NCBI GenBank assembly: GCA_018292915.2
Contig: JACVVK020000440.1
Coordinates: forward strand, 124,001-188,000
Length of the DNA: 64,000 bases
Source: Batillaria attramentaria
Lineage: Eukaryota; Mollusca; Gastropoda; Batillariidae
Direction: 5' to 3'
Part shown: piece after piece, positions 13,049 through 25,508 of the stretch
Position numbering within the stretch: position 1 is the first letter of the stretch
How the letters are laid out: every line of letters begins with the position of its first letter
Position numbers and translations under genes: made by a program
The notes under the pieces: generated by a model
Seen by the model: only the letters and a program-made list of their open reading frames with translations
Told to the model about the DNA's origin: nothing
Databases searched by the model: none

Positions 13049-13824
13049 GACTATGGCTCAATGTCAGAGTTCAGCATGAGTTTAAAAAAAAAAAAAAAAA
13101 AACTTACCGGAACTGTGTTCTGCTTGTACACGTAAATGTCAGCGGTGAATCTTGTCAACCTCGTGCGTTTCAGTAACCACTCTCAAGGACATACATAATT
13201 ATACCGTCGACCTTCCCTTGTTGTAAAATGACTTCCCTGTCTCAGAAAGACAACTCCACTGACAAGAGCAGCACGGGTCTCTGCAGGAAGACACTCACTG
13301 ACTGATTGGCAAGATCCATTAGCGGCTCGAACGACACAGACAAAGACAGAGAGACAAAGAGAGACAAAGACAGGTGATTAACACAGGGACCAAGCCCATG
13401 GCCAGGTGAAGATGTCAGCAGGGGGGATTACATTCGGCCGTCAAATAAGCAAGATGTTTACAAGTGTTTGTCTCTGAGCGCAGCGTTCTTGTGATGCTCC
13501 GCTGATCCTTCCTAAACTCCCGCCAAACGTCTAATCGGTCAGCAAACACGAGCGGACATTTCACACGGGCCACGTTGAAGACATTCGGTAACCTGATCAG
13601 TTTGTCAGAATTTTAAACGTGAAATGTTGGCGCGTTACAAGCTTGAAAACAGAGCTATTCAGTAGTGTGGTATTCTTGTCCTTGGCGCATATTACCTATC
13701 CCTTCTGAGACGTTCAAGGCGCCACAGGGCTAGAAGACGAAGCAGTGAAAGCCTGCTAATGCTAAGCGCTACCTTATTAGGTTCACTCTGCTTTTCACTC
13801 TGGTGTGTATGACGTACACTGAAT
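13049..13824. other. intergenic, nothing recognised
   Basis: Contains an A run at 13083-13101 and GACAGA-rich stretches. A block near 13700-13780 resembles 34880-34960, suggesting another low-copy repeat. Confidence 0.3.
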
Positions 13825-14008
13825 ATCTGTTTTCCACGTGTGACGTATTAACATCTGTTTTCCATGTGTGACGTATGAATATGTTTTGTCCATGTGTGAC
13901 GTAACAATTTCTGTTTTCCACGTGTGACGTATCAATATCTGTTTTCCACGTGTGACGTATCAATATCTATTTTCCACGTATGACGTATCAAGTTCTGTTT
14001 TCCACGCC
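13825..14008. repeat. 28-bp tandem repeat, about seven copies, each with CACGTGTGACGTA
   Basis: Unit TATCTGTTTTCCACGTGTGA then CGTATCAA. Most copies keep an E-box (CACGTG) overlapping a TGACGT half CRE. Confidence 0.9.
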
Positions 14009-14834
14009 ACCGGTCACAGTTTACTCTTTTTCGAAAGATAGACGTGGGGTTATTAACGTGCACACATGATGTTTATGCGTGCGCATATACACGAAGGTGA
14101 GACAACCGCTGGAAACGATGACTTCGTGCATATTTATCGTCACAGTATATCAGTTCGGGCAGGAAGGGATAAGTGATTCGGGGACATTTACTATTACTGA
14201 TATGGTCGCCGCGACAGAATCTGTACCCAACGTACAGCATGTCAGTCGCCGAAACTATAGAACCATGAACCTTCTCTCTATACAGCATGTGACAATATCA
14301 TTTATTGATGCTATTGCTCTCATTAGAATAGGTTGTACATACAATGATACAGACACTTCCCTTTTGCAACAGCTGTACTTGTGACTGCGCCTGCGCGCTT
14401 GAAGTAGTCTATTTTCGAGTGTGACATCTGCTATCAGTCTGAGGCTGTGACAAACCTACACGCATTATCTTGGAGGCATCATATACCACCTGAAATCTCT
14501 TCAGAACGGTGTTATTTGCAGAGCGGTGTCTACAATCAACACGACAGGGCAACACCAGCAAAGTCAGCAGACAGACATACCACCTTGTCTCAGTATATCT
14601 GATAGGTAGATTAACGCAAATATGCCATGTTAGAGGCGTGGGGCAGACCTCTGTGTGTGAACTTACAAAGACACCGCGTCGTATCTCGTCATCGGTCGGC
14701 AATAGCGCTAACAACTGCGTAACAATAAACGTTAATCAGACTTTAATTTACAACCTCTATGTTCGTAACGCCGCAGGGATGGAAAACAGCGGCTGTCGAA
14801 GCTGTAAGGCTGTCTGCCAGATAGAAGGATGTTT

Positions 14835-15055
14835 CATTTAGTCATTGCGACCGTTTTCGTGACTTTGTGGCTTCTACAATATGAGAATTACGACTTTAGT
14901 TGAGCCAACGGTACATTCCTAAAGAGACTGGCACTCGACAAATCTCAGTTCTGAAAATAGCCACCACTCCAGCTGGTCCTCAGTCCGCAACCAAATAACG
15001 TCTTCTGCTCAGTACGCGGTGCACTTCTACAACATACACGCCAGAGTCCAGAGTC
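14835..15055 (-). repeat. dispersed repeat family C, inverted partial copy
   Basis: Contains CGTTTTCGTGACTTTGTGGC, AAATAGCCACC and the GTGCACTTCTA block in inverted order relative to the other copies. Confidence 0.6.
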
Positions 15056-15166
15056 ACCACAATGATATCAGAAGCTAGCAGAGTCACCACAATGATATCA
15101 GAAGCTAGCAGAGTCACCACAATGATATCAGAAGCTAGCAGTCACCACAATGATATCAGAAGCTAG
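15051..15166. repeat. 30-bp tandem repeat, four copies
   Basis: GAGTCACCACAATGATATCA then GAAGCTAGCA, the last copy shortened by 4 bp. Confidence 0.95.
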
Positions 15167-17009
15167 ATTGTGTCTCAGGCGAGTCTGATACACAGAGTAC
15201 GCGGATTCGATGAAAAGGTTTCCATACGCGTGCCGGTATGCCTGTCACTGCGGATACGTATTGCCACTTTAAACATCCCTTCCCAGCAAGCTTCACCATA
15301 TGAATACAATGGGATGCCAGACTAGGCCGACAATGGGGGGAAAGGGGGGGGGGGTCGAGGTATGACGTCAGGGTTACTGTTTTGGCGGCCTTGATGACAG
15401 CTAACGGCGTAAACTACCACAGGTGACTCAGACAAAGACAATGTACCCTGAACTATACAATCCCGACGGGGATGGGTCCGGTCCTACATACATGTATCTC
15501 CTACATACTACTGGGTACAAAAGGACACACGGAAACTGAGTAGTTTGATTTCCGGCTTGAGACCAAAGACGTTTAGTTTCTCACGCTGGCCCGGTCACAA
15601 CATTATGACATTGACAACTACAGCTTGCACCAATTATGATTGGGTACACATACATACATACATACATACATACATACATACATACATACATACATACATA
15701 CACATACTGGTTCAGTTACAACCGATCGGATGCTTAGAAGACTTCTTCAAACTGACTGGTTGTTTCTTTGCGTCACTGATTTATCACCAGGTGAGGGTGA
15801 TTTCAAAGACGGAGCAACGAGAGAGAGAGAGAGAGAGAGAGGCACACATTTTGGTTCCAAGCCGGGATTCGAACCCACGACCAGAGCATTAAAAGTCCGT
15901 CTGCATGATTGTTGGGTAAGGCGCTACAACACGTCAGTGCACACAGTACAGGCCGTGCAAGAGCACACTAGAGGACAGCTTTAAATACTCCGTCATAACT
16001 GATTAGTTTCGCTTCTACGCTTCTGGGTCACGCTGCACCACTTTTCCAACGCCTCAAGTCTGCACCAGCTATTTACCTCAAAGCTGACGAACTGTCGGAT
16101 TCCGAGGCAACTTCTAAACTCCACCTTGTAATCAGCGGCGTGTACAATTACCCCTACGTGATGTCTGTTTACTGCGAGTTAATGAAAAACTCGACAGGAA
16201 TGTGCGCCATGCCTCTGGCTGTTGGCGAGTCGAGTTGACGGAGCGATCAGCGTGCCGCACCTGTTGGGACACGGTCTTGTCACACGGCCTACACTGGTAA
16301 AACGCGGCCATGCTACCACTCAAAGTGCGACGTGACCGCCCAACAGGTAATGTGCAGCGTGTCATGCTGAAACACCTGTCCGTTAATGAGCCAGGTTACG
16401 CTGATCGAAAGTCTCACGAGGTGCGTGAGTTGCGTTGTGGAACTACATGTCTCTCAGTCCCCGCTGTGCTTGTGACACCGCAGTCCTAACTCGCTAAGCA
16501 GGCAGCTAAACACATACGAGCGGCCGAAACACAGGCAAACGACATGCCATCGCTACATAAACACACCTGTCCGCACTGACGGCCGGGACATCACACGCAC
16601 AAACACTGGGACAGGTCGTTATTACGTCACGTTACACAGGACACCACTAATGACAAGCGCTCACCTGTTACCGATGATCCAAGAAAGGGTGGTGGGCAAA
16701 GGTAGGTAAATCCCTGGGTCGGGCCTGTAATCGGGTAGATATCCACCCAGTCGCTTCCGCCTGGCGAGCTGTGTGTGGTAGGGGACGAACAATGTGGGAC
16801 TGACGCTAGCACTGAGCGGCGGAGTGTAGTATCGCAAATCGCGCGGGCGGAGAGAGCGAGTCAGTGGTGTGGTGTAGGACGGGAGAGGCGAGGCGGCTAG
16901 ATCTGAATACAGCAGTAGAGTTGAGGTGCGCTTTGGATCGTGTGGAGGTAGTCACATCCCGCGTGTGATGTGATCGTCTTGCCGGGGCCTCAGTAGAGAA
17001 TGTCCTTAG
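15167..17009. other. intergenic with (ACAT)n, no gene recognised
   Basis: (ACAT)n at 15647-15704 and the divergent SINE at 15778. The rest, including several ORFs under 100 codons at 16.1-17.1 kb, shows no family pattern. Confidence 0.4.
15778..15945 (-). mobile_element. SINE family A, divergent copy
   Basis: Contains GGGATTCGAACCCACGACC (B-box complement) and a body with CAAAGACGGAGCAACGA, interrupted by (GA)n. The A-box region is degraded. Confidence 0.6.
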
Positions 17010-17390
17010 CTTACGGGTACTCACAGTGTACAGACTGTAGCCATATATATCCAGTGTAATTAGTAGTGTCGACTGCATGATCTCTACGGGTACCCACAGT
17101 ATACAGAATATAGCCGAACATATCCGGTATACCAGTATTAGACTGAATGGTCACTATGGGTACCCACAGTATACAGAATATAGCCGGACATATCCAGTAT
17201 AATTATTAGTACTGCTAGAGACTGAATAGTCACTACGGGTACCCACAGTATACAGAATATAGCCGGACATATCCAGTATAATTATTAGTACTGCTAGAGA
17301 CTGACTAGTCACTACGGGTACCCACAGTATACAGAATATAGCCGGACATATCCAGTATAATTATTAGTACTACTAGAGACAGGTCTCTCT
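17010..17390. repeat. 70-79-bp tandem repeat, five copies
   Basis: ACGGGTACCCACAGTATACA recurs, with TACCCACAG at 17091, 17161, 17240 and 17319 and a diverged copy at 17018. The last three are near-identical. Confidence 0.95.
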
Positions 17391-17596
17391 CTATAAAACC
17401 TTGTAATGAGCTTGACTGAGCCTGTGCGCTGGAAATAGTGAGTTTATCTTACACATTAGTAGAGCTTCGAAAGCAACACACTGACGTCTGATGGCCGCGC
17501 AAACGAGAAAAACTCAGCTATAATGTCGAGTGCAGTAACCACACTGTCACCGGCTACTGCGTTTTGGCTTCAGTCAGCTGAACGCAAGCCTGTCTG

Positions 17597-18128
17597 TACA
17601 TGTGTCTTATCAGTGGTGTCAGTGATGTGTCTTAGTCAGTGGTGTCAGTGATGTGTCTTAGTGGTGTCAGTGATGTGTCTTATCAGTGGTGTCAGTGATG
17701 TGTCTTAGAGGTGTCAGTGATGTGTCTTATCAGTGGTGTCAGTGATGTGTCTTAGTGGTGTCAGTGCATGTCTTAGTGGTGTCAGTGCATGTTTTTGTCA
17801 GTGGTGTCAGTGATGTGTCTTAGTGGTGTCAGTGATGTGTCTTAGTGGTGTCAGTGATGTGTCTTAGTGGTGTCAGTGCATGTGTCTTAGTGGTGTCAGT
17901 GCATGTGTCGTAGTGGTGTCAGTGCATGTGTCGTAGTGGTGTCAGTGGTGTGTCTTAGTGGTGTCAGTGCACGTGTCTTAGTGGTGTCAGTGCATGTGTC
18001 TTAGTGGTGTCAGTGGTGTGTCTTAGTGGTGTCAGTGCACGTGTCTTAGTGGTGTCAGTGCATGTGTCTTAGTGGTGTCAGTGCATGTGTCGTAGTGGTG
18101 TCAGTGCATGTCTTAGTCAGTGGTGTGA
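17597..18128. repeat. 22-bp tandem repeat, more than 20 copies
   Basis: Unit GTGGTGTCAGTGATGTGTCT plus TA, with variants GTGCATGTGTC. Ends 62 bp before the 3.77-kb TIR element. Confidence 0.95.
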
Positions 18129-18378
18129 AGCAACCATCAAAATCTGGAAACTCAGAACGATTTGCGAGCCCAAACTGAATCTTAAACGTAAGGGCCCGTA
18201 TGTAATAGTCGAGGTTTGGGCTTTTAGCCCCGGGTTAGAGTCTAACCTCGGACTAAACTAGCTCTAGGGTGAAATTTTCTGTTGTTTTTTGTTTTAAGTC
18301 AGGGAGCGGGCCCATTCCAGGAAGGTGCCTGAGCCGTTATAGAAGGATTTTTTTCTTCCTTTCTTCGCTTCCTTTTTT

Positions 18379-19562
18379 AAGTTGTTTCTCTATAGAGAAA
18401 CAACTTTATGAGACGGGGCAGATTTTGCTACGCGCAGCAGCATGTTTCAGTGATACAAAACAAGACTGTGACGTTTCTCCACACAATACTTACTTTCACG
18501 CACACAGTGACGTAACGAAATCTGCGTCATAGACACCTTACGTGCACACTATGCTGCTGCGTTCTTTTTGGCGGGAGTTGTGAGACGTGTGTCTGTGTGT
18601 GTGTGTGTGTGTGGACGGATGTAATGATGGCTATCTGCTAAACCACCTCGTTGGAGGCCTTTTTACTTTGAGATAAAATGGGAATTCACCTTCTCCAGAC
18701 CTTCCTTTCACGATGTTTAGCCTACTGCATTTTCAGAAGAGTTATCGCCGATTTTTAAAAATCGGTCATGTTACGAATTTTTTCGCAAAAAATGTTCAAA
18801 TGGCTTCGTTTTCTGAAATTGGGAAGATCATCCAATTATACTGCCTGTTTTCGTAGCACAGCTCTGTAGCTCTGACAGGTTTTGTGTAAGAAAAATATTT
18901 CCGAGGTAGGGGTGGTTTGCATATAAGGCCAAATATCTATGAAAAGACTCGTTCAAATTACTCATCATTCCGGTATTTTTGTCACTTGTGCCAACTGCAC
19001 ATATGACATGAACTACTGCACTATTATAGCTTTAGTATTAAGAATAGCAGAGCTTTTAGATAAACACATTTTTCACGTTTCTGCGAGAAGCGCCGGTCAA
19101 AAAAGTTCCAATTTTGCAATTTCGTAAGTACAATCCAAGGCACTTAAGTCCACGTTTCATCAGCTCTCTAGATCTTCCAGATTTTATGCAAAAATTAATT
19201 TAGTCACGGAAGCCACAAAAGCAACAAGGAAATCGCAAGATATGTAGAAGTATCATCTGTCAGACGAGCAGCGTGAGGCTGACGTCAAATGTTTGGTTCA
19301 CAGACAAAATCTGCAAGTATCGTCACTGCTTCCGACATTTCATCAGCCCTCTAGATCTTCCAGATTTCATGTGAAAAATAATTCAGTCGGAGAAGTCACA
19401 AAGCCAACAGGGAAATCACAAGACATGAACAAGCATCCTCAGACGATCTCAGTGCTAGAGGCTGACGTCAAAAGTTTACTTCACGGAATTGACGTCATCT
19501 CTCTCTCTCTCTGTATGACGACCTGCCTGAGGCTGACGTCAAATGTTTAGTTCACGGAACTG

Positions 19563-19596
<34 letters not shown>

Positions 19597-19986
19597 GGGG
19601 AGCCAGTGTGGCCGAATGGTAGAGCGTTGGACTTTCAATGCTTGGGCCGAGAGTTCGAATCTCGGCCGCTGGGGCCAAATATTTGTGCTGGCCTTTTTCT
19701 CGTTGCCCCGTCTTTGATATCACCCTTATGTGGGGGAAAAGGACGTTAAACTCCTAAACACCCACCCACCCACCCTCTCTCTCTCTGCCTCTCTCTCTCT
19801 CTTTCCCTTCTTCCCCCACCCGGCCCCACCGCCAGTCACGTGGCTAGTCGGTCGAGATCGTAGAGGATCTAGTGTCATCGGTAGAACTTGGAGAGGGAAG
19901 AACCGGCAACAATAACAACAAAACAGACAAAATAAAATGAAGTTTGGAGAAACAACTTTGTAGGACGGGGCCGTTCCTCCTTGTTT
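18379..19986. repeat. tandem copy A of 1.6-kb unit
   Basis: Begins with the palindrome GTTGTTTCTCTATAGAGAAA plus CAAC, then ACTTTATGAGACGGGGCAG. Within it an internal block, CTCTAGATCTTCCAGATTT, repeats at about 180-bp spacing (19165 and 19345). Holds a short (TG)n, (CT)n and a SINE at 19596. Confidence 0.85.
19596..19775 (+). mobile_element. SINE family A copy (in tandem copy A)
   Basis: Full head and body ending (CCCA)n. Sits between (CT)n tracts, so target-site duplication cannot be told from the microsatellite. Confidence 0.85.
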
Positions 19987-20191
19987 AAGTTGTTTCTCTA
20001 TAGAGAAACAACTTTATGAGACGGGGCAGATTTTGCTGCGCGCAGCAGCAAGTTTCAGTGATACAAAACAAGACTGTGACGTTTCTCCACACAATACATA
20101 CTTTCACGCACATAGTGACGTAACGAAACCTGCGTCATAGACACTTGACGTGCACACTATGCTGCTGCGTTCTTTTTGGCGGGAGTTGTGA

Positions 20192-20248
<57 letters not shown>

Positions 20249-21126
20249 ACGGATGTAATGATGGCTATCTCCTAAACCACCTCGATGGAGGCCTTTTTAC
20301 TTTGAGATAAAATGGGAAATCACCTTCTCCAGAGCTACCTTTCACGATTTTTAGCCTGCCGCATTTTCAGAAGAGTTATCGCCGATTTTAAAAAATCGGT
20401 CATGTTACGAATTTTTTCGAAAAAGTTGTTCAAATTCCTTCATTTTCTAGACTTTGGAAGTTCACCCAATCACACTGCCTGTATTCGTGCTACAGCTCTG
20501 TAGCTCTGACTGGTTTTGTGTTAAAAAAAAATACTTCCGAGGTACGGGTGGTTTGCACATAAGATCAAATATCTATGAAAAGACTACTGCAAATTACTTA
20601 TCATCCCGCCGTTTTTGTCTAGTGTGACAACTGCACATATGACAGGAACTACTGCACTATTATAGCTTTAGCATTTAGAATAACTGAACTTTTAGATAAA
20701 CATAACTTTTTCAAGTTTCTGCGAGAAGCACCGGTCAAAAGAGTTCCAAATTTTCGATTTCATAAGTACAATCCAAGGTATTCTAGTCCATGTTTCACCA
20801 GCCCTCTAGATCTTCCAGGTTTTATGTAAAATTTAATTCAGCCAGGGAAGTCACAAAAGCAACAGGGAAATCACAAGACATGCACAAGCATCATCTGTCA
20901 TACCACCAGTGTGAAGCTGACGTCAAACGCTTAGTTCACAGACAAAATAAGCAAGTATCGTCACTGCCTCCGACATTTCACCAGCCCTCTAGATCTTCCA
21001 GATTTCATGTGAAAAATAATTAAATCGGGGAAGCCACAAAGCCAACAGGGAAATCACAAGACATAAACAAGCTTCCTCAGACGATCGCAGTGCTGACGTC
21101 AAAATGTTTAGTTCGCGGAATTGACG

Positions 21127-21170
<44 letters not shown>

Positions 21171-21238
21171 GACGACCTGCCTGAGGCTGACGTCAAATGT
21201 TTAGTTCACGGGAACTGACGTCTCTATCTATCTCTCTC

Positions 21239-21416
21239 TGGGGAACCAGGGTGGCCGAATGGTAGAGCATTGGACTTTCGATGCTCGGGTCGAGAGTTCG
21301 AATCCCAATCCTGGGGCCAAATATTTGTGCTGGCCTTTCTCTCGTTGCCCCGTCTTTGATATCACCCTTACGTGGTGGAAAAGGACGTTAAACTCCTAAA
21401 CACCCACCCACCCACT
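21239..21416 (+). mobile_element. SINE family A copy (in tandem copy B)
   Basis: Same relative place as the copy at 19596, implying the SINE was present before the unit duplicated. Confidence 0.85.
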
Positions 21417-21501
21417 CTCTGTCTGTCTGTCTGTCTGTCTCTCCCCCCACCCGGCCCCACCCTCAGTCACGAGACTAATCGGTCGAGGTCGTAGAGGATC
21501 T

Positions 21502-21747
21502 AAGATAAGATAAGATAAGATAGATTTATTGCTTCTTAGTTACAATTAAGAAGAATTTGCTTTGCTCCTCTTGATAATAAAACACAATTGATATACACAA
21601 ACATACCATATAAATACATATACACATTCACACACTCAGTCATTGGCTAAAACACAATTTAAAGAGAAGAAGCACTGGCATTGCCTCACATTAAACTATG
21701 TTAAACAAGCACTAAGAATAACAGTTAAAAAGGAGGGGCAGGCCTAG
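21502..21747 (-). mobile_element. retroposon 3' fragment inserted in copy B
   Basis: Bounded on the left by (AAGAT)n, which read on the minus strand is a (TCTTA)n tail. Copy A provides the empty site. Source LINE unknown. Confidence 0.65.
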
Positions 21748-21956
21748 TGTCATTGGTAGAACTTGGAGAGGGGAGAACCGGCAACAATAACAAGAAAACA
21801 GACAAAAATAATATGAAATTTGGAGAAACAACTTTGTAGGACGGGGCCGTTCCTCCTTGTTAAAATTTTATTTTGCTTTTGGGTTTGTTTTGTCATAGTC
21901 TGGGTTAGGCCCGTATCCGTGGGTTAAATTAACCTCGACTTTTACATACGGGCCCT

Positions 21957-22278
21957 GGTCTTTAAACGACCGACTAGCCCAGTTTTGTGTCACTAATTTC
22001 TACAACTGACCGGGGACCCGCTGGCGTCCTCGCCTCGAGCACTTGAAAACTTCCTGGCCGAAACAGGTCCTTGGTTCATTTTCCGGTACATGTACTCAGA
22101 TCTAGAGTTCAGATTATGAACTTATCGCGTTACTAGAAATTAGTACGATCGCGTTGGTACATCAGCTATAAAGGGCAGTGGGATCAGCACACGCAAACTG
22201 GGTAACGAATTGGAACAGCTCAATGCCCACAAAATGTTCGGAAACAAAAATTAATGTTGATAGATTGTTCATGTATGT

Positions 22279-22348
<70 letters not shown>

Positions 22349-22823
22349 GAAGGGGGGGGGTATATTGAGATTGATAAAGCAGACCTAGAAAATGTGGCAG
22401 AAAATCCGGCTTATCTGTATTAAATATTCTCTCATAGAGAGGAGAGAACAAGAGAGAGAGCAGTGGCTGCATTTTCTATTTAGACTGAAGAACCAGATTA
22501 GCGTCCAAGAAATCCTCTCTCTCTCTCAGAGTTGCCTTTAACGTTGACAAATAAATAAATAAATAAAGTTTCAAGTTTCCCTCCGTCTCTTTCTCGCTTA
22601 CATGTTTCTGTGTTGTTGCTCCTGCTTGTCTTGTACTAATCTCGTTGCTTTGCCTCATAGATTTGGGTTTAATGTAGTCTTATTACTTAGTTGAATAGTC
22701 TATGGAAGTGTTAGCAGGACAGCCTATTCAAGAGAGGTCTTCCAGTGTCTAGCAGCTCTATCCTGAACTGAATAAAGGCTTCATCATCATCACCTTCATC
22801 ATCATCATCATCATCTCTGTCTC

Positions 22824-22887
<64 letters not shown>

Positions 22888-23159
22888 TTTGCATCGTCGG
22901 TGGCGACATGTCGGTAACTGGCAGCACGACTTTCAGGTCAAAGGTTTGTCAGTGAAGTTGTTGTTGTTTTTTTGTTTTTTTTCCAGTTCATTTTTCCCGG
23001 CATCAGTCTCCGTCCCCTACTGAGTGCTTTGACACCTCCTCTCTCCCTCCCTCCCTCAAACAAACAATCAATCAAACAAACAAACAACTTGAACACGAAC
23101 GTAACACGGCCACCTCAGTCCCCACTTTCCAGTCCACAGTGCAGTCACAGTCCATTCTC
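21957..23159. other. intergenic with (TG)n, (CA)n and simple repeats
   Basis: (TG)n at 22265-22345, (AAAT)n at 22549-22567, (ATC)n near 22785-22815, (CA)n at 22827-22886. No gene recognised. Confidence 0.45.
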
Positions 23160-23850
23160 AGTGTCCTAGAGGGGGTTTCCTAGCGAAAACGTCCGCGTGC
23201 GTCCGCGATCGCTGCGCGTAGTTATCCGGTTTCCGTGACCGCTCGCGAAGAGCGTAAGCGAACGTAAGCGAGCGGCCCGGGAAGGTAGTTCGCCGCGAGC
23301 AAAAGGTCACGTGGTCAGTTTCTATGTAAACAAAGATGGCGGCGCCCACCGAAGGCCTCGTTGAAGTGGAACTAAGAAATGGCTTAAAATGAATTTGCGG
23401 GTGGATGGAGACCTTCTGTCCCAACTTGTAATTGTGCAGAATAGTATATGAAAATAATTTGAGCTAATTGCACCGGGCCGTGGTCGCCAGTCATTCAGGG
23501 ATATGTTGTGCGTGTTTGTGGGGAAGGAGTGGTCAAAGTGAGTACGTAGGGGTGCCTTACGTCTCCGTTTTGCATCGAGCAGAACATGCATACTAGCGGT
23601 ATAGTCATGCTCCAAGCCAGTAATTATTGCTCCTCCTCCAAAACGTCGTCTTCTGCGCTCAAAAGATGACTGATAGCTGCGAGCACTAGAGTTTTCTTCT
23701 TCCTTTTCAGCCTTGCCAACAACCGTGTTCGTGATTCCGCCGCCATTTTGAAAGCGCCTTTTTCTAATTGGCCGTTTCCCAACGAGGCAAAGCGACCTCC
23801 GCAAGCGCCCGCGAGCGCATTTGCGTAAGCAACGCGGCCCTAGCCTGGCT
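23160..23850 (-). mobile_element. degenerate PIF/Harbinger-like relic
   Basis: The minus strand carries MAAESRTRLLARLKRKKK, a DDVLEEEQ segment and then, in another frame, RRRRRFGGG, resembling the N-terminus of HARBI-type nucleases. GC-rich CGCGAGCG-type ends lie on both sides. No catalytic region is visible. Confidence 0.4.
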
Positions 23851-24362
23851 TGTAAGCCAGAAAGAGTTCACCGACTCACCTGCGTGTTCATCCAACCGTG
23901 ACAGCACGCCTGTCAGTGTAGCAAGGCGTGCGGCATCAAGCCCGCTGTGTGTTGTCCCACTTTACCCACGATATAATTCACGCTATAGTTACTGTGTCTG
24001 GCGCTACAGTCTAACCAGGGACAGGGGAAATAATACCCGCACGCCTCATCGCTCATTGAGCGTACAGGTTGTTTTTCTTATGTGCTGTCATTTCAGGGGA
24101 AAATACTCGTCTTTGCAAAGCACTGCAGTGCTTAGCCAACTGCGTGTTACTTCCCTGAATCTGATTTCGGCTCTCTGTCTCGCTCGCTCTTTCTCTCCGC
24201 GGCCCCTCCCGTTTGGAATGGCATTTTTCACGTGCACACAATTACTTGACATCAATGCAGGCGTGCGTACACAAACAAAGGCAAGACGGGCACGACGCTG
24301 CACGTTGAATATGACTCGTTTTGCGGAGGGAAATTCACCCCTCTTCCGCTCTCTCTCTCTCT

Positions 24363-24638
24363 TCAAGTCTTGGCAACTGACTCGGTGACGGAAAAGTACG
24401 AGCCAGCCGGTTCAGGCGATTGCATTCTGTAGACAACAGAGAGGGCAGTGACTGAGAAAGCAGCTGTGAACGCGATCATCGTAATTGAGACGATACGGAA
24501 TACACTGAAATGGCTACTTTTTCCATCTCTGCAAACAAACTGTTGCTCCTCAGAATCTATGCCAGTAGTCATGTTTTGTCCTCTGTACTTCAAGTTGTAG
24601 TCACCTGGGCGGCAATCATAGTGGTTAGTCTTCCGCAT
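24363..24638 (-). CDS. unassigned 91-codon ORF with one predicted membrane segment
   Basis: An uninterrupted ORF with one hydrophobic segment (IAFTAAFSVTALSVVY, about residues 54-69) and otherwise mixed composition. No family is recognised. The sequence just after its stop (to about 24300) resembles 50557-50615, so it probably sits in or beside a dispersed repeat. Chance or a transposon-derived ORF is as likely as a gene. Confidence 0.13.
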   Translation of the reverse strand: MRKTNHYDCRPGDYNLKYRGQNMTTGIDSEEQQFVCRDGKSSHFSVFRIVSITMIAFTAAFSVTALSVVYRMQSPEPAGSYFSVTESVAKT

Positions 24639-25332
24639 TTCAGCAATAATTGTTCATTCTGTTGAAAATTGCAAAAGTGTTTTGGCACATGTTCCTGCGC
24701 CACAAAACACAACAATCTACCGACTAACTCTGATCACAATCATCAGTCACTGAATCATCACTCTGGGAAACTTTGCTCATGGTTTTAATCACTCAGTCAG
24801 TCGATCAAATTGACTCAACACACTCATACTGAAGCACACAAACAAACAATTAACTAAGTGGCGACGAAGGAAGGTGAATTGTCCGTGAACCCGGCCACGC
24901 GATGACATTGTGTGCAACTGATTACATGTCGTCTGCTCATGTTGTGCAGTTCCGGAGGGTGACGACCAATGGGCGAGGTGCAGGCCCGGGAGACACAGTA
25001 CGTGTCTTGTGATATCATTCTCTTGACTTACACAGAGATGTATATAATAATCACGTCAATAATAATAATGATAATAATAATAAATGTCAAACTCAGACTG
25101 GGGAACTGTTTTGTGTGTGTGTGATAGTCCGTTGTTTGTTTTTATTCGGTCCCCTTTCATAGCTGGTTTCCTTGCTTGCTTCTTTGTTTATTTTCTTACT
25201 AGTCTTGCCCTCTTTGTGATTGGTTTGTTTAAGTTTAATATGCTCGGCTGTTTATATGTGTATTTGTTGTTGTTGTTTTGTTTGTGTTCCTTTCTTGTTG
25301 TTGTTTTCAGTTCAGTTTTGCTGGATAATGTG

Positions 25333-25508
25333 GGGGAGCCGGGGTGGCCGAATGGTAGAGCGTTGGACTTCTAATGCTTGGGTCGTGAGTTCGTATCCCG
25401 GCTGGGGCCGAATATTTGTGCTGGCTTTCTCGTCGTTGCCCCGTCTTTGATATCACCCGTATGTGGTGGAAAAGGACGTTGAACTCCAAAACACCCACCC
25501 ACCCACCC
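25333..25508 (+). mobile_element. SINE family A copy
   Basis: Nearly identical to the 5316 copy over head and body, ending (CCCA)n. No clear target-site duplication seen. Confidence 0.87.

Larger units (their letters stand above)
19987..21860. repeat. tandem copy B of the unit, with a 245-bp retroposon insertion
   Basis: Clearly alignable to copy A over its whole length, with a longer (TG)n. The extra length is mainly 21502-21747, which is absent from copy A, where GAGGATCTAGTGTCATC is uninterrupted. Confidence 0.85.
18191..21956. mobile_element. 3.77-kb non-autonomous TIR element with internal tandem duplication
   Basis: Left end AGGGCCCGTATGTAATAGTC (continuing to 18216) matches the inverse of 21931-21956 with one mismatch in 26. 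Inside are two long direct copies (18379-19986 and 19987-21860), each opening with a palindrome and ending GAGAAACAACTTTGTAGGAC. Each carries a SINE at the same relative place. No transposase pattern was seen. Target-site duplication not identified. Confidence 0.72.

Noticed and set aside
14079..14841. ORFs of 70-110 codons on both strands at 14.1-14.8 kb
   Set aside because: Overlap each other on opposite strands, no domain, and adjoin dispersed repeat family C.
23322..23804. 160-codon minus-strand ORF as a gene
   Set aside because: The family-like residues (MAAESRTRLL...) are in a different frame from most of this ORF. It is better explained as a decayed transposon.
23768..24388. 206-codon plus-strand ORF
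   Set aside because: Composition is Arg/Ser/Thr-rich without domain, overlaps the transposon relic and a (CT)n tract. No splice or family support.
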